In this document: positions 12,801 through 24,336 of the stretch, piece by piece
How the letters are laid out: the number at the start of each line of letters is the position of its first letter
How positions within the stretch are numbered: position 1 is the stretch's first letter
Assembly (NCBI GenBank): GCA_950097015.1
Contig: CATNEN010000038.1
Coordinates: forward strand, 16,884,001-16,948,000
Reading direction: 5' to 3'
Source of the DNA: Macrostomum hystrix
Taxonomy: Eukaryota > Platyhelminthes > Macrostomidae
DNA: 64,000 bases
The notes under the pieces: generated by a model
What the model was told of the DNA's origin: nothing
The model's database searches: none
Seen by the model: the letters and a program-made list of their open reading frames with translations, nothing else
Translations under genes and position numbers: made by a program

Positions 12801-15800
12801 GCCCCAGATTGGGAATTCCTTTAACTGGGATTGCCCCAGATTGGGAATTCCTTTAACTGGGATTGCCCCAGAATGAGATTTCCTTCAACTGGGACTTCCC
12901 CAGAATGGGAATTCCTTTAACTGGGATTGCCCCAGAATGAGATTCCTATTGCATAACTAAAAGGTAATTCCTAAGTCATAATAATACAATGATATTATAT
13001 ATCAAAGTTAACCCTAATTTTTAGCTCACCCAGTATATAAGGTTTTCGTAGTTAATCGATAGTGAGCATATGCTAATCACTGACTCAATTACAATAATTA
13101 GTTAGTAGATCCTAATGAAACAATTATCACTATCATTTTACTTTTGTTTCTGCTTTTGATTTTTGTTGTCTAAAACTATTTTAACGTTGTTTTGAAATAA
13201 TGCCATAGTAACTTAATTGTCATTTTAATCGTGTGCGATTATCGGTAGTCTTGAAGATTATTGGCTAACAAGTGCTCACTTTTAAACCAATAGACAATTA
13301 AAAGGTAATTCTAAAGGTATATATTTTAATCTGGTCCAATCTGACAGCTCAAACCTGTACTTTTAGTTTTTCTGGTACGATCGAAGCAACACCAGTCCAT
13401 CGTCGCAGTCCAAACATACTGTAAACATGATTACGTAATACATATGTTCCTGATTTAGTTGCTAGGTTTAATGAGAAATTCTTGTTCACTGTTACAGTTG
13501 AATTTTCTTTTCGTAATTCACTGTCGTTTGTTCTAATATCCATTCCATCTATTCTGAAATTTCATTCCTACCTGAAACAATATTCTTGCCTAAAACCCTA
13601 TTCCTACCTGAATCCCTATTCCTACCTGAATCCCTATTCCTACCTAAATTCCTATTCCTACCTGAATCCCTATTCCTAACTGAATCCCTATTCCTACCTA
13701 AATTCCTATTCCTACCTGAATCCCTATTCCTACCTGAATCCCTATTCCTACCTGAATCCCTATTCCTACCTGAATCCCTATTCCTACCTAAATTCCTATT
13801 CCTACCTGAATCCCTATTCCTAACTGAATCCCAATTCCTACCTGAATCCCTATTCCTACCTGAATCCCTATTCCTAACTGAATCCCTATTCCTAACTGAA
13901 TCCCTATTCCTACCTAAATTCCTATTCCTACCTAAATTCCTATTCCTACCTGAATCCCTATTCCTACATATAAATTCCTATTCCTACCTAAATCCCTATT
14001 CCTACCGGAATCCATATCCCTACCTAAATCCATATTCCTAACTGAATCCCTATTCCTAACTGAATCCCTATTCCTAACTGAATCCCTATTCCTAACTGAA
14101 TCCCTATTCCTAACTGAATCCCTATTCCTAACTGAATCCCTATTCCTAACTGAATCCCTATTCCTAACTGAATCCCTATTCCTAACTGAATCCCTATTCC
14201 TAACTGAATCCCTATTCCTACCTGAATCCCTATTCCTAACTGAATCCCTATTCCTAACTGAATCCCTATTCCTACCTGAATCCCTATTCCTAACTGAATC
14301 CCTATTCCTAACTGAATCCCTATTCCTACCTGAATCCCTATTCCTAACTGAATCCCTATTCCTAACTGAATCCCTATTCCTACCTGAATCCCTATTCCTA
14401 ACTGAATCCCTATTCCTAACTGAATCCCTATTCCTACCTGAATCCCTATTCCTACCTGAATCCCTATTCCTACCTGAATCCCTATTCCTACCGGAATCCC
14501 TATCCCTACCTAAATCCATATTCCTACCTGAATCCCTATTCCTAACTGAATCCCTATTCCTACCTGAATCCCTATTCCTAACTGAATCCCTATTCCTACC
14601 TGAATCCCTATTCCTACCTGAATCCCTATTCCTAACTGAATCCCTATTCCTACTTGCAGTCCTATTCCTACCTGAATCCCTATTCCTAACTGAATCCCAA
14701 TTCCTACCTGAATCCCTATTCCTAACTGAATCCCTATTCCTACCTGAATCCCTATTCCTACCTGAATCCCAATTCCTACCTGAATCCCTATTCCTACCGG
14801 AATCCCTATCCCTACCTAAATCCATATTCCTACCTGAATCCCTATTCCTAACTGAATCCCTATTCCTACCTGAATCCCTATTCCTAACTGAATCCCTATT
14901 CCTACCTAAATCCCTATTCCTACCTGAATCCCTATTCCTAACTGAATCCCTATTCCTAACTGAATCCCTATTCCTAACTGAATCCCTATTCCTAACTGAA
15001 TCCCTATTCCTACCTGAATCCCAATTCCTACCTGAATCCCTATTCCTACCTGAATCCCAATTCCTACCTGAATCCCTATTCCTAACTGAATCCCTATTCC
15101 TAACTGAATCCCTATTCCTACCTGAATCCCTATTCCTACCTGAATCCCTATTCCTAACTGAATCCCTATTCCTACCTGAATCCCTATTCCTACTTGCAGT
15201 CCTATTCCTACCTGAATCCCTATTCCTAACTGAATCCCAATTCCTACCTGAATCCCTATTCCTACCTGAATCCCTATTCCTACTTGCAGTCCTATTCCTA
15301 CCTGAATCCCTATTCCTAACTGAATCCCAATTCCTACCTGAATCCCTATTCCTAACTGAATCCCTATTCCTACCTGAATCCCTATTCCTACCTGAATCCC
15401 TATTCCTAACTGAATCCCTATTCCTACCTGAATCCCTATTCCTACCTGAATCCCTATTCCTACTTGCAGTCCTATTCCTACCTGAATCCCTATTCCTAAC
15501 TGAATCCCAATTCCTACCTGAATCCCTATTCCTAACTGAATCCCTATTCCTACCTGAATCCCTATTCCTACCTGAATCCCTATTCCTAACTGAATCCCTA
15601 TTCCTACCTGAATCCCTATTCCTACCTGAATCCCTATTCCTAACTGAATCCCTATTCCTACTTGCAGTCCTATTCCTACCTGAATCCCTATTCCTAACTG
15701 AATCCCTATTCCTACCTGAATCCCTATTCCTAACTGAATCCCTATTCCTACCTAAATCCCTATTCCTACCTGAATCCCTATTCCTAACTGAATCCCTATT

Positions 15801-18800
15801 CCTAACTGAATCCCTATTCCTAACTGAATCCCTATTCCTACCTGAATCCCTATTCCTACCTAAATCCCTATTCCTACCGGAATCCCTATTCCTACCTGAA
15901 TCCCTATTCCTAACTGAATCCCTATTCCTACCTGAATCCCAATTCCTACCTGAATCCCTATTCCTACCGGAATCCCTATTCCTACCTGAATCCCTATTCC
16001 TAACTGAATCCCTATTCCTACCTGAATCCCTATTCCTACTTGCAGTCCTATTCCTACCTGAATCCATATTCCTACCTGAATCCCTATTCCTAACTGAATC
16101 CCTATTCCTAACTGAATCCCTATTCCTACCTGAATCCCTATTCCTACCTGAATCCCTATTCCTACCTGAATCCCTATTCCTACCGGAATCCCTATTCCTA
16201 CCTAAATCCCTATTCCTACCTGAATCCCTATTCCTAACTGAATCCCTATTCCTAACTGAATCCCAATTCCTACCTTAATCCCAATCCTACCTGAATCCCA
16301 ATTCCTACCTTAATCCCTATTCCTACCTGAATCCCAATTCCTACCTGAATCCCAATTCCTACCTGAATCCCTATTCCTACCTGAATCCCAATTCCTACCT
16401 GAATCCCTATTCCTACCGGAATCCCTATTCCTACCTGAATCCCTATTCCTAACTGAATCCCTATTCCTACCTGAATCCCTATTCCTACTTGCAGTCCTAT
16501 TCCTACCTGAATCCATATTCCTACCTGAATCCCTATTCCTAACTGAATCCCTATTCCTACCTGAATCCCTATTCCTACCTGAATCCCTATTCCTACCTGA
16601 ATCCCAATTCCTACCTGAATCCCTATTCCTACCTGAATCCCAATTCCTACCTGAATCCCAATTCCTACCTGAATCCCTATTCCTACCTGAATCCCAATTC
16701 CTACCTGAATCCCTATTCCTACCTGAATCCCAATTCCTACCTGAATCCCAATTCCTACCTGAATCCCTATTCCTACCTGAATCCCTATTCCTACCTGAAT
16801 CCCAATTCCTACCTTAATCCCTATTCCTACCTGAATCCCAATTCCTACCTGAATCCCAATTCCTACCTGAATCCCTATTCCTAACTGAATCCCAATTCCT
16901 ACCTGAATCCCAATTCCTACCTGAATCCCTATTCCTACCTGAATCCCTATTCCTACCTAAATTCCTATTCCTACCTAAATTCCTATTCCTACCTGAATCC
17001 CTATTCCTACATATAAATTCCTATTCCTACCTGAATCCCTATTCCTACCTAAATCCCTATTCCTACCGGAATCCATATCCCTACCTAAATCCATATTCCT
17101 ACCTGAATCCCTATTCCTACCTGAATCCCAATTCCTACCTGAATCCCTATTCCTACCTGAATCCCAATTCCTACCTGAATCCCAATTCCTACCTGAATCC
17201 CTATTCCTACCTGAATCCCTATTCCTACCTGAATCCCAATTCCTACCTTAATCCCTATTCCTACCTGAATCCCAATTCCTACCTGAATCCCAATTCCTAC
17301 CTGAATCCCTATTCCTAACTGAATCCCAATTCCTACCTGAATCCCAATTCCTACCTGAATCCCTATTCCTACCTGAATCCCTATTCCTACCTAAATTCCT
17401 ATTCCTACCTAAATTCCTATTCCTACCTGAATCCCTATTCCTACATATAAATTCCTATTCCTACCTGAATCCCTATTCCTACCTAAATCCCTATTCCTAC
17501 CGGAATCCATATCCCTACCTAAATCCATATTCCTACCTGAATCCCTATTCCTACCTGAATCCCAATTCCTACCTGAATCCCAATTCCTACCTGAATCCCT
17601 ATTCCTACCTGAATCCCAATTCCTACCTGAATCCCTATTCCTACCTGAATCCCAATTCCTACCTGAATCCCAATTCCTACCTGAATCCCTATTCCTACCT
17701 GAATCCCAATTCCTACCTGAATCCCTATTCCTACCTGAATCCCTATTCCTACCTGAATCCCAATTCCTACCTGAATCCCTATTCCTACCTGAATCCCAAT
17801 TCCTACCTGAATCCCTATTCCTACCTGAATCCCTATTCCTAACTGAATCCCAATTCCTACCTGAATCCCAATTCCTACCTGAATCCCTATTCCTACCTGA
17901 ATCCCAATTCCTACCTGAATCCCTATTCCTACCTGAATCCCAATTCCTACCTGAATCCCTATTCCTACCTGAATCCCTATTCCTACCTGAATCCCAATTC
18001 CTACCTGAATCCCTATTCCTACCTGAATCCCAATTCCTACCTGAATCCCAATTCCTACCTGAATCCCTATTCCCGTTGTGAATAATATGTGCAAAGTTAA
18101 TTAGCCTTTAAAAATTAAAAAAATGCCATAGTTTTGTCATTTAGATTGTAGTTACTCGTATTTGGCTTGAAAATATTGTACTAATCAGGCTATAGTGAAA
18201 AAATTATTCGGAGTACTTTGTGGCTATGTTACTTCAGCTCTGCTATATTTTTCTCCGCAGAAAAGAGTAGAAAGGTCGCTTATTCTTGAGTAGGTACACG
18301 TATAGGCTGCAGATTTATGCACTTTTAGATTCTAAAAGCGATTCCATACTCACTTCCCCTGCAGAAATTTTGCGCGAAAAAATCCCCAAAACAGTGTTAG
18401 CCTTTTCTGATTCCACCCACTCACTCCAACAGCTTTACTGCCGATTTCCATTCCCCTGTGGTCACTTGAGCAATCAGCTGTTTTGCCTGTCACACGCTGC
18501 TCAAATTCTCCCTTCAATAAGCTCTCGCACTGACCATTCAGACTTTTTTAAAAGCTTTCTGTTCGTTTTTCTTCACTTTCGTTGGCGCTGTCCTTTAAAA
18601 AATAATGCTATGTTATGAATTTAGTATAGTGTGTTATGAGTAATGACTTCATGATAAGTGTCGTGGATAATGACTTCAGTATAATGTGTTATGAAAAAAT
18701 TACTTCATGATAATAAATAAAATACTTCGAGGTGTTTAAAAATAAACTTCAGGCCAGTTGATGTGTGACTTCAGACCAGTTGATGTGTGACTTCAGGCCA

Positions 18801-21800
18801 GTTGATGTGTGACTTCAGACCAGTTGATGTGTGACTTCAGGCCAGTTAATGTGTGACTTCAGGCCAGTTAATGTGTGACTTCAGGCCAGTTAATGTGTGA
18901 CTTCAGGTCAGTTGATGTGTGACTTCAGGCCAGTTAATGTGTGACTTCAGGCCAGTTGATGTGTGACTTCAGGCCAGTTAATGTGTGACTTCAGACCAGT
19001 TGATGTGTGACTTCAGACCAGTTGATGTGTGACTTCAGACCAGTTGATGTGTGACTTCAGGCCAGTTAATGTGTGACTTCAGGCCAGTTAATGTGTGACT
19101 TCAGGCCAGTTGATGTGTGACTTCAGACCAGTTGATGTGTGACATCAGGCCAGTTAATGTGTGATTTCAGGTCAGTTAATGTGTGACTTTAGGCCAGTTG
19201 ATGTGTGACTTCAGGCCAGTTAATGTGTGATTTCAGGTCAGTTAATGTGTGACTTTAGGCCAGTTAATGTGTGACTTCAGGCCAGTTAAAGTGTGACTTC
19301 AGGCCAGTTAATGTGTGACTTTAGGCCAGTTAAAGTGTGACTTCAGGCCAGTTAATGTGTGGCTTCAGGCCAGTTAATGTGTGACTTTAGGCCAGTTAAT
19401 GTGTGACTTCAGGCCAGTTAAAGTGTGACTTCAGGCCAGTTAAAGTGTGACTTCAGGCCAGTTAAAGTGTGACTTCAGGCCAGTTAAAGTGTGACTTCAG
19501 GCCAGTTAAAGTGTGGCTTCAGGCCAGTTAAAGTGTGACTTCAGGCCAGTTGATGTGTGACTTCAGGCCAGTTAATGTGTGACTTCAGACCAGTTGATGT
19601 GTGACTTCAGGCGAGTTAAAGTGTGGCTTCAGGCCAGTTAATGTGTGACTTCAGGCTAGTTAATGTGTGACTTCAGGCCAGTTGATGTGTGACTTCAGGC
19701 CAGTTAAAGTGTGGCTTCAGGCCAGTTAATGTGTGACTTTAGGCCAGTTAAAGTGTGGCTTCAGGCCAGTTAATGTGTGACTTTAGGCTAGATAAATGAT
19801 TTTCATGTCAGCAGCTAGATGCAATGGTTGAATTTGCATAAAACATCAGTAAATTTTCCAACGGTAACCGAATTTCCACCCAGCTGAAAAAGGCGAACCT
19901 CGGTCAGCCGAAGGACGCCAACGGTGCCAGCGACAGCGGATTCGGCGATTCTTCAGGCCTCTCCGACTCCGAGCAGCGCCAGTCTCGCGCCCGCCTTCAC
20001 GCCGTGACGGTCCAAATGATGCGCCGGGCCATCGCCCTGCTGCAGATGGTGGCCGTGTCACAGCTGGGCTGCGGCGGTCAGCTCCAGCAGCACGGCAGCG
20101 GCGGCAAGGACTTCGGCTCCGCTGGCAGCAACCAGATGAAATCTGGCGACACTGCCGCCGCTAGACACTTTGGCGATCTGCGCGCACGCCTAGAGGTGGC
20201 CGTCACCAAGGTTGTGGAAGCTGCCGAGGAGTCTAGATCCGCCGAGCACGAAGACCTGTGAGTCTTTGTTCAGATTTATTTAATTTAACTCAATAACTGT
20301 TAAATATAGTTCAATTGAATAAAATTTAGTCCAACTCAAACTAATCCAATTCAATCCACCCCAATTCATCTCAATTCAGTCCAGTCCTATTTAATTCAAC
20401 ACAGTTCCGAACTAATCAAACGCCAAACAATCGAACACAATCCATTCCAATGCAGGTACATCACCAGCGAGGAGGTCCTGCTAGCCGTGCGCAAAGATCT
20501 CTGCCCAGCCCTGCGAGATCTCCTTCTACACGGCCTGGCTCTGCCTTCGGGCAGCGGATTCGGCGGCGCCGGAGGGTCCGGCCAGTCGGGCCTGGTGTCC
20601 CTGCTGGGCTGCTTCTCTGTTCGCCGTCGTCCACTGGTTCCGAAGCCGACTAGCTCAACAGGTTCGTCGGCGGCTGCTAGTTCAGCTAATAATTCCGCTA
20701 ACGCCGAGATAGCCGATCAGGTTTGGTCCCTGTTCGCCGAGTGGTACCGCATGAAGGGCGGTCGAGAATACACGGACTCGCCGGCTAGGAAATTGTCCGA
20801 GTCCTTCTCTCTCAGCATGGTTGGCAGTCGGGCTGTGACTGTTAAAGAAGAACTTCTGTCGGCTATCCATCACGTCAACGGACTGCATGAGGAATGGGGC
20901 AGAGGCGGGGATCCGAGATTTAAGGCGTTGGTTAGCCTGGCTATGAACCAGGGCAAGCTGGTGCCATGGCTTAGGCTCATTGTGCGGAATACATTCTTCC
21001 TGGATAACTGGTGGACCGCTTGGTCCTACACTGCTAAGACAGGTGAGACACCGCATTTAATTATCTCAGATCCTCAAGTTAGTAATGGCTTTTAATTATC
21101 CCAGATACTAAAGTTAGTAATGGCTTTAATTATCCCAGATCCTCAAGTTAGTAATGGCTTTTAGTTATCCCAGATCCTCAAGTTAGTAATGGCCTTTTAG
21201 TTATCCCAGATCCTCAAGTTAGAAATGGCCTTTTAATTATCCCAGATCCTCAAGTTAGTAATGGCTTTTAATTATCCCAGATACTAAAGTTAGTAATGGC
21301 GTTTTAATTATCCCAGATCCTCAAGTTAGTAATGGCTTTTAAATTATCCCAGATCCTAAAGTTAGTAATGGCTTTTAAATTATCCCTAGTCCTCAAGTTA
21401 GTAATGGCGTTTTAATTATCCCAGATCCTCAAGTTAGTAATGGCGTTTTAATTATCCCAGATCCTCAAGTTAGTAATGGCTTTTAAATTATCCCAGATCC
21501 TAAAGTTAGTAATGGCTTTTAAATTATCCCTAGTCCTCAAGTTAGTAATGGCTTTAATTATCCCAGATCCTCAAGTTATTAATGGCCTTTTAATTATCCC
21601 AGATCCTCAAGTTATTAATGGCCTTTTAATTATCCCAGATACTCAAGTTATTAATGGCCTTTTAATTATCCCAGATCCTAAAGTTAGTAATGGCGTTTTA
21701 ATTATCCCAGATCCTCAAGTTAGTAATGGCTTTTAAATTATCCCAGATCCTAAAGTTAGTAATGGCTTTTAAATTATCCCTAGTCCTCAAGTTAGTAATG

Positions 21801-22283
21801 GCTTTAATTATCCCAGATCCTCAAGTTATTAATGGCCTTTTAATTATCCCAGATCCTCAAGTTATTAATGGCCTTTTAATTATCCCAGATACTCAAGTTA
21901 TTAATGGCCTTTTAATTATCCCAGATCCTAAAGTTAGTAATGGCGTTTTAATTATCCCAGATCCTCAAGTTAGTAATAGCTTTTAATTATCCCAGATCCT
22001 ATCTTCGGACGTCATTGATCCCAAAGTCACAGTTTAATTTTGTCGTAAAATATGTTAGGTCCTTATTTTTCTGTGCTCGTGTATCTTATTATAGTTTCAA
22101 AGTAAGATAGCTTGAGATATCCCAGTCCCAGTCTTAGCGTTCTGCAATCCTTGATTATCCTCCGGATAAACCGCAGGCTGGGATGACGCATTCCACACGT
22201 TGAACCGGCTGGCCAAGATTCCATTCCAGTTGCCATGCGATTTGGCAGTTCGTCAGTTCACTAATATGAATGACGCTTTCTAA
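9835..22283 (+). CDS. RUNDC1: RUN domain-containing protein 1 orthologue
   Basis: Exons: 9835-10600, then either 11141-11199 or 12054-12133, then 19884-20257, 20456-21042 and 22177-22283. They give 630 or 637 aa; the human protein is about 613 aa. An acidic run lies at residues 41-54. Coiled-coil blocks follow: LTSHFAQVQFRLSQVLD near 100 and VKEQLVEQLKTQITDLERF near 232, both strongly conserved in the family. The C-terminal half carries the RUN domain (LRDLLLHGLA, SPARKLSESFSL) and ends DLAVRQFTNMNDAF, matching the family's C-terminus. Known work links RUN domains to small GTPase interaction; the role of this protein is little studied. The two short second exons begin in the same phase and cannot both be used without a frameshift. 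Introns hold five tandem arrays. Confidence 0.93.
10690..11000 (+). repeat. SINE family 2 copy in RUNDC1 intron 1
   Basis: It has a tRNA-like head with box B GGGGTTCGATTTC at about 10770 and a body containing CCAGTCCATGGACAGAACAG, shared with the copy at 4166-4522. It inserted about 90 bases after the exon 1 donor, in the sense orientation. Confidence 0.6.
11141..11199 (+). other. RUNDC1: RUNDC1 alternative exon 2a
   Basis: Bounded by ATATATTAG and AG|GTAAAA. With the single G left by exon 1 it reads 20 codons including TCVYEIGEACPCKCHEK and ends in phase 0, joining directly to the exon at 19884 (LKKANLGQPK). The CPCKCH cluster matches the CECK-type position of vertebrate RUNDC1. Confidence 0.75.
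11455..11920. repeat. 32-bp tandem array in RUNDC1 intron
   Basis: Units begin GATAAGGGATTTCCCAGTTC and end near ACAGATTCCCCA; regular from about 11502 to 11775 and degenerate after that. Confidence 0.85.
12054..12133 (+). other. RUNDC1: RUNDC1 alternative exon 2b
   Basis: Bounded by TTTTTACCAG and AAG|GTAAAA; 80 bases. It starts in the same phase as exon 2a (G from exon 1 plus GC) and ends in phase 0. It reads 27 codons ending SVCLCPEHRPAK. Read after exon 2a instead, it would frameshift and stop within ten codons. Confidence 0.7.
12364..12945. repeat. 32-bp tandem array in RUNDC1 intron
   Basis: The unit contains TTTAACTGGGATTGCCCCAG followed by ATTGGGAATTCC, with variants carrying AATGAGATTTCC. 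About 18 copies. Confidence 0.85.
13566..18075. repeat. 4.5-kb array of an 18-bp unit in RUNDC1 intron
   Basis: The consensus is ATTCCTACCTGAATCCCT, about 250 copies, with variants AACTGAATCCCT, CAATTCC, CCTAAATC and a recurring TACTTGCAGTCC variant that marks higher-order repeats. Because 18 is a multiple of 3, both strands carry long artefactual open frames. Confidence 0.95.
18755..19795. repeat. 22-bp tandem array in RUNDC1 intron
   Basis: The unit contains GTGACTTCAGGCCAGTTAAT plus GT, about 47 copies, with G/A and AAT/GAT/AAA variants. It ends about 90 bases before the exon at 19884. Confidence 0.9.
21055..21995. repeat. About 35-bp tandem array in last RUNDC1 intron
   Basis: Units contain GTTAGTAATGGCTTTTAATT followed by ATCCCAGATCCTCAA, length 34-36. 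The array begins within about 12 bases of the donor at 21043. A block of about 250 bp (about 21476-21725) is repeated nearly exactly at 21726-21986, showing multi-unit duplication. Confidence 0.9.
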
Positions 22284-23462
22284 GTGCAGTTTTTTTTCTC
22301 CGGACTGTCCTTCTCTCTCTCGAGTCACAGTTTTTGCTTTATGTTCTACTTTATATTCTATCTATCTTTGTCAATCCTTATTGATTCATCGATTCTATAA
22401 TGTTCCTTTTTATTTCAATTTCCTTATAGTGTGTTATAAAACGCAGCTGATCCTAAATTAGAGTTGTTCTATTTTTCTCTCTGGTTTGTGATTTTATTTG
22501 TCAAAGGTGTTAGGAAGTAATCTTTTAGAAATGCACTTTTATGATCATTTGTCAGCAGAAACATGACACTCGAAACTCTACGGTAACAAATACATATTTA
22601 TTGATTTTTGTCAGTTTAAACTCTCAGTTAATAGACTATGCTTATTGATTACTCCAGTGCTTACCTCATTTCATAATAGCTTTATGTTACTAATTGGTGT
22701 TGTGTGTGAAATGTGCCACTTTCAAAGTTATTCTTATATTTTTTCTTGACCTACAGACACGACTTGATTAATTATTGACTAATTTGTGTCCCATTCTGTT
22801 ATAATTGAGTTTCTATTATTGACTTGTCAAAATTTTTGTCATTCTTGTTTATTTCTGTTGCCTAGCTACTGATGTTGTTAATGTCGGACCTGTTCATTAT
22901 GAATTTGTCTACCTGGTGTTGTATTACATTCTATTTGTATACATTTTCAGAAATTTAGTTGACCATTGCAGAGGTTTCTTGGCGCCAAGATCAGCAATCA
23001 TCTTCCGTTCGAATCTATTTGATTGCACATTGACTATTGTTAAATTATAATATTATAATTTGTTTCTGGATGAGTTTTAAATATGTTTTGCGATTGAGAG
23101 TAAAGAGTCTAGCGCGATGACCTAATAGATTTCTTTGTTTTTTCTTGTCGTTGTTATTTATCCGCGACAAAGTAGATTTGTTGTGTGTTTCATTTTATTT
23201 TTTAGGATAAATATAGCCAGTAGTATCGTTAGTAAATATCAGCTTAGAATTGAGAATTATGAATGAACATTATGCCAAAAATTCAATTGATCTTCTATAA
23301 TTAATTAGTCGGAGATATTTCTCCCCATAACAGCTCAATTTAAGCGAAAAAAAATAAGAAAGACTGTGCTAAATATATTTTAATATGTCTCATCTGCAGT
23401 AACAATGGAAAATCACTGTTTAACAGTAGTACTATCCTAAGCCATTTTGCCGCCCGTTTTTA
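22284..23462. other. RUNDC1 3' flank, AT-rich
   Basis: No further gene, array or clear polyadenylation site could be assigned. Confidence 0.4.
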
Positions 23463-23464
23463 TA

Positions 23465-23993
23465 CCAAGGGAGGATTTCTCCCCCTGAACATTTTTTGGC
23501 AGCGCCCGAATGCTAACAGCGCTGGGTGGTGACTGATTGGTTGACAGACTAGGCGAGCCTGTGGTTGAGCTGCGCCTAATATTTAGGCTTGATCAGTGAA
23601 ATTAGAGAAATTCGCGTCAGGGTGTCCATTGCCTGTCGCGCCAGGCCTGTTTCCACCTGTTGTAGCCCTTGAAGGTCCAGCAGTCCATCTAGATAAAGGT
23701 AGGTGACCACCGAAGACGGAGATTATGCAGGCACATTCGGGTGACATGCTGATAAATTATGAAGACCTGGCAAGGCCGCACTGAGGCGCAGTGCTAATTC
23801 GTGTATAGGGATGTAAATCCGACCTTTGGCCAGAACCATTGAATATCTCGACGGTCTGATGGGCTGGCGACTTAATTCTTGTTTTAGAAAATGCGCAACA
23901 AAAGGTTGGCCCGTGTTCTTGAGTTTCGTGTGCTTGCGTTTATCCGTTCGGGTGCAGAAAAAACAATTATCAGGGGGAATCCTCCCCTCTTGG
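23465..23993. mobile_element. MITE with imperfect TIRs and TA target duplication
   Basis: The left end reads CCAAGGGAGGATTTCTCCCC and the right end, reverse complemented, CCAAGAGGGGAGGATTCCCC. Similarity continues through CCCTGA, a T-run and a CCCGAA-like motif about 50 bases in. TA lies on both sides (23463-23464, 23994-23995), as for Tc1/mariner-type insertion. No transposase frame is present. Confidence 0.65.
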
Positions 23994-24012
23994 TAGTTCT
24001 ACAGTTAAAATA

Positions 24013-24232
24013 CAAAGCGGCACTAATAAGAGCCACATGAAAAATATGTTTAAAAAACCGGCCCTTATAAGGGTCACAAAGAAAAACTATGCAAAAAGTA
24101 CAAAAACGGCCCTAATAAGGGCCGCATAGAAAATCCAAGTTAAATTACTAAAACGGCCCTAATAAGGGACGCAAAACGAATCAGTGTTTGAATAATATAT
24201 AAAACAAGGCCCTAAAAAGGGCCACAAATATG
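24013..24232 (+). promoter_or_regulatory. Five tandem hairpin / CArG-box-like units upstream of SMN
   Basis: Five units at about 50-bp spacing centre on an inverted repeat of the form GGCCCT-AATA-AGGGCC, a 6-bp stem with a 4-base loop. The last four contain perfect CC(A/T)6GG matches at 24063-24072, 24111-24120, 24158-24167 and 24211-24220. A degenerate one is at 24022-24031. Flanks are A-rich before and GCCACA-like after, resembling histone-mRNA 3' stem-loops in shape but not in loop sequence. The cluster lies 105 bases before the SMN start. Function is unknown. Confidence 0.5.
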
Positions 24233-24336
24233 TCACACTTGCCATTTATACATTTTCTCCCATTTCAGCCATAAGTAAAACAGACATCAAACGATAATCA
24301 ATCATTATAAAAAGGTGTCAAATTGACAGACAGATT

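Noticed and set aside
13932-16067. 711-codon minus-strand frame rich in RNRDSG repeats
   Set aside because: It is a by-product of the 18-bp array (18 is a multiple of 3); it lies in a RUNDC1 intron on the opposite strand and other frames are also open.
17519-18094. 191-codon minus-strand frame of GIGIQV repeats
   Set aside because: Same 18-bp array read in another frame; no unique sequence.
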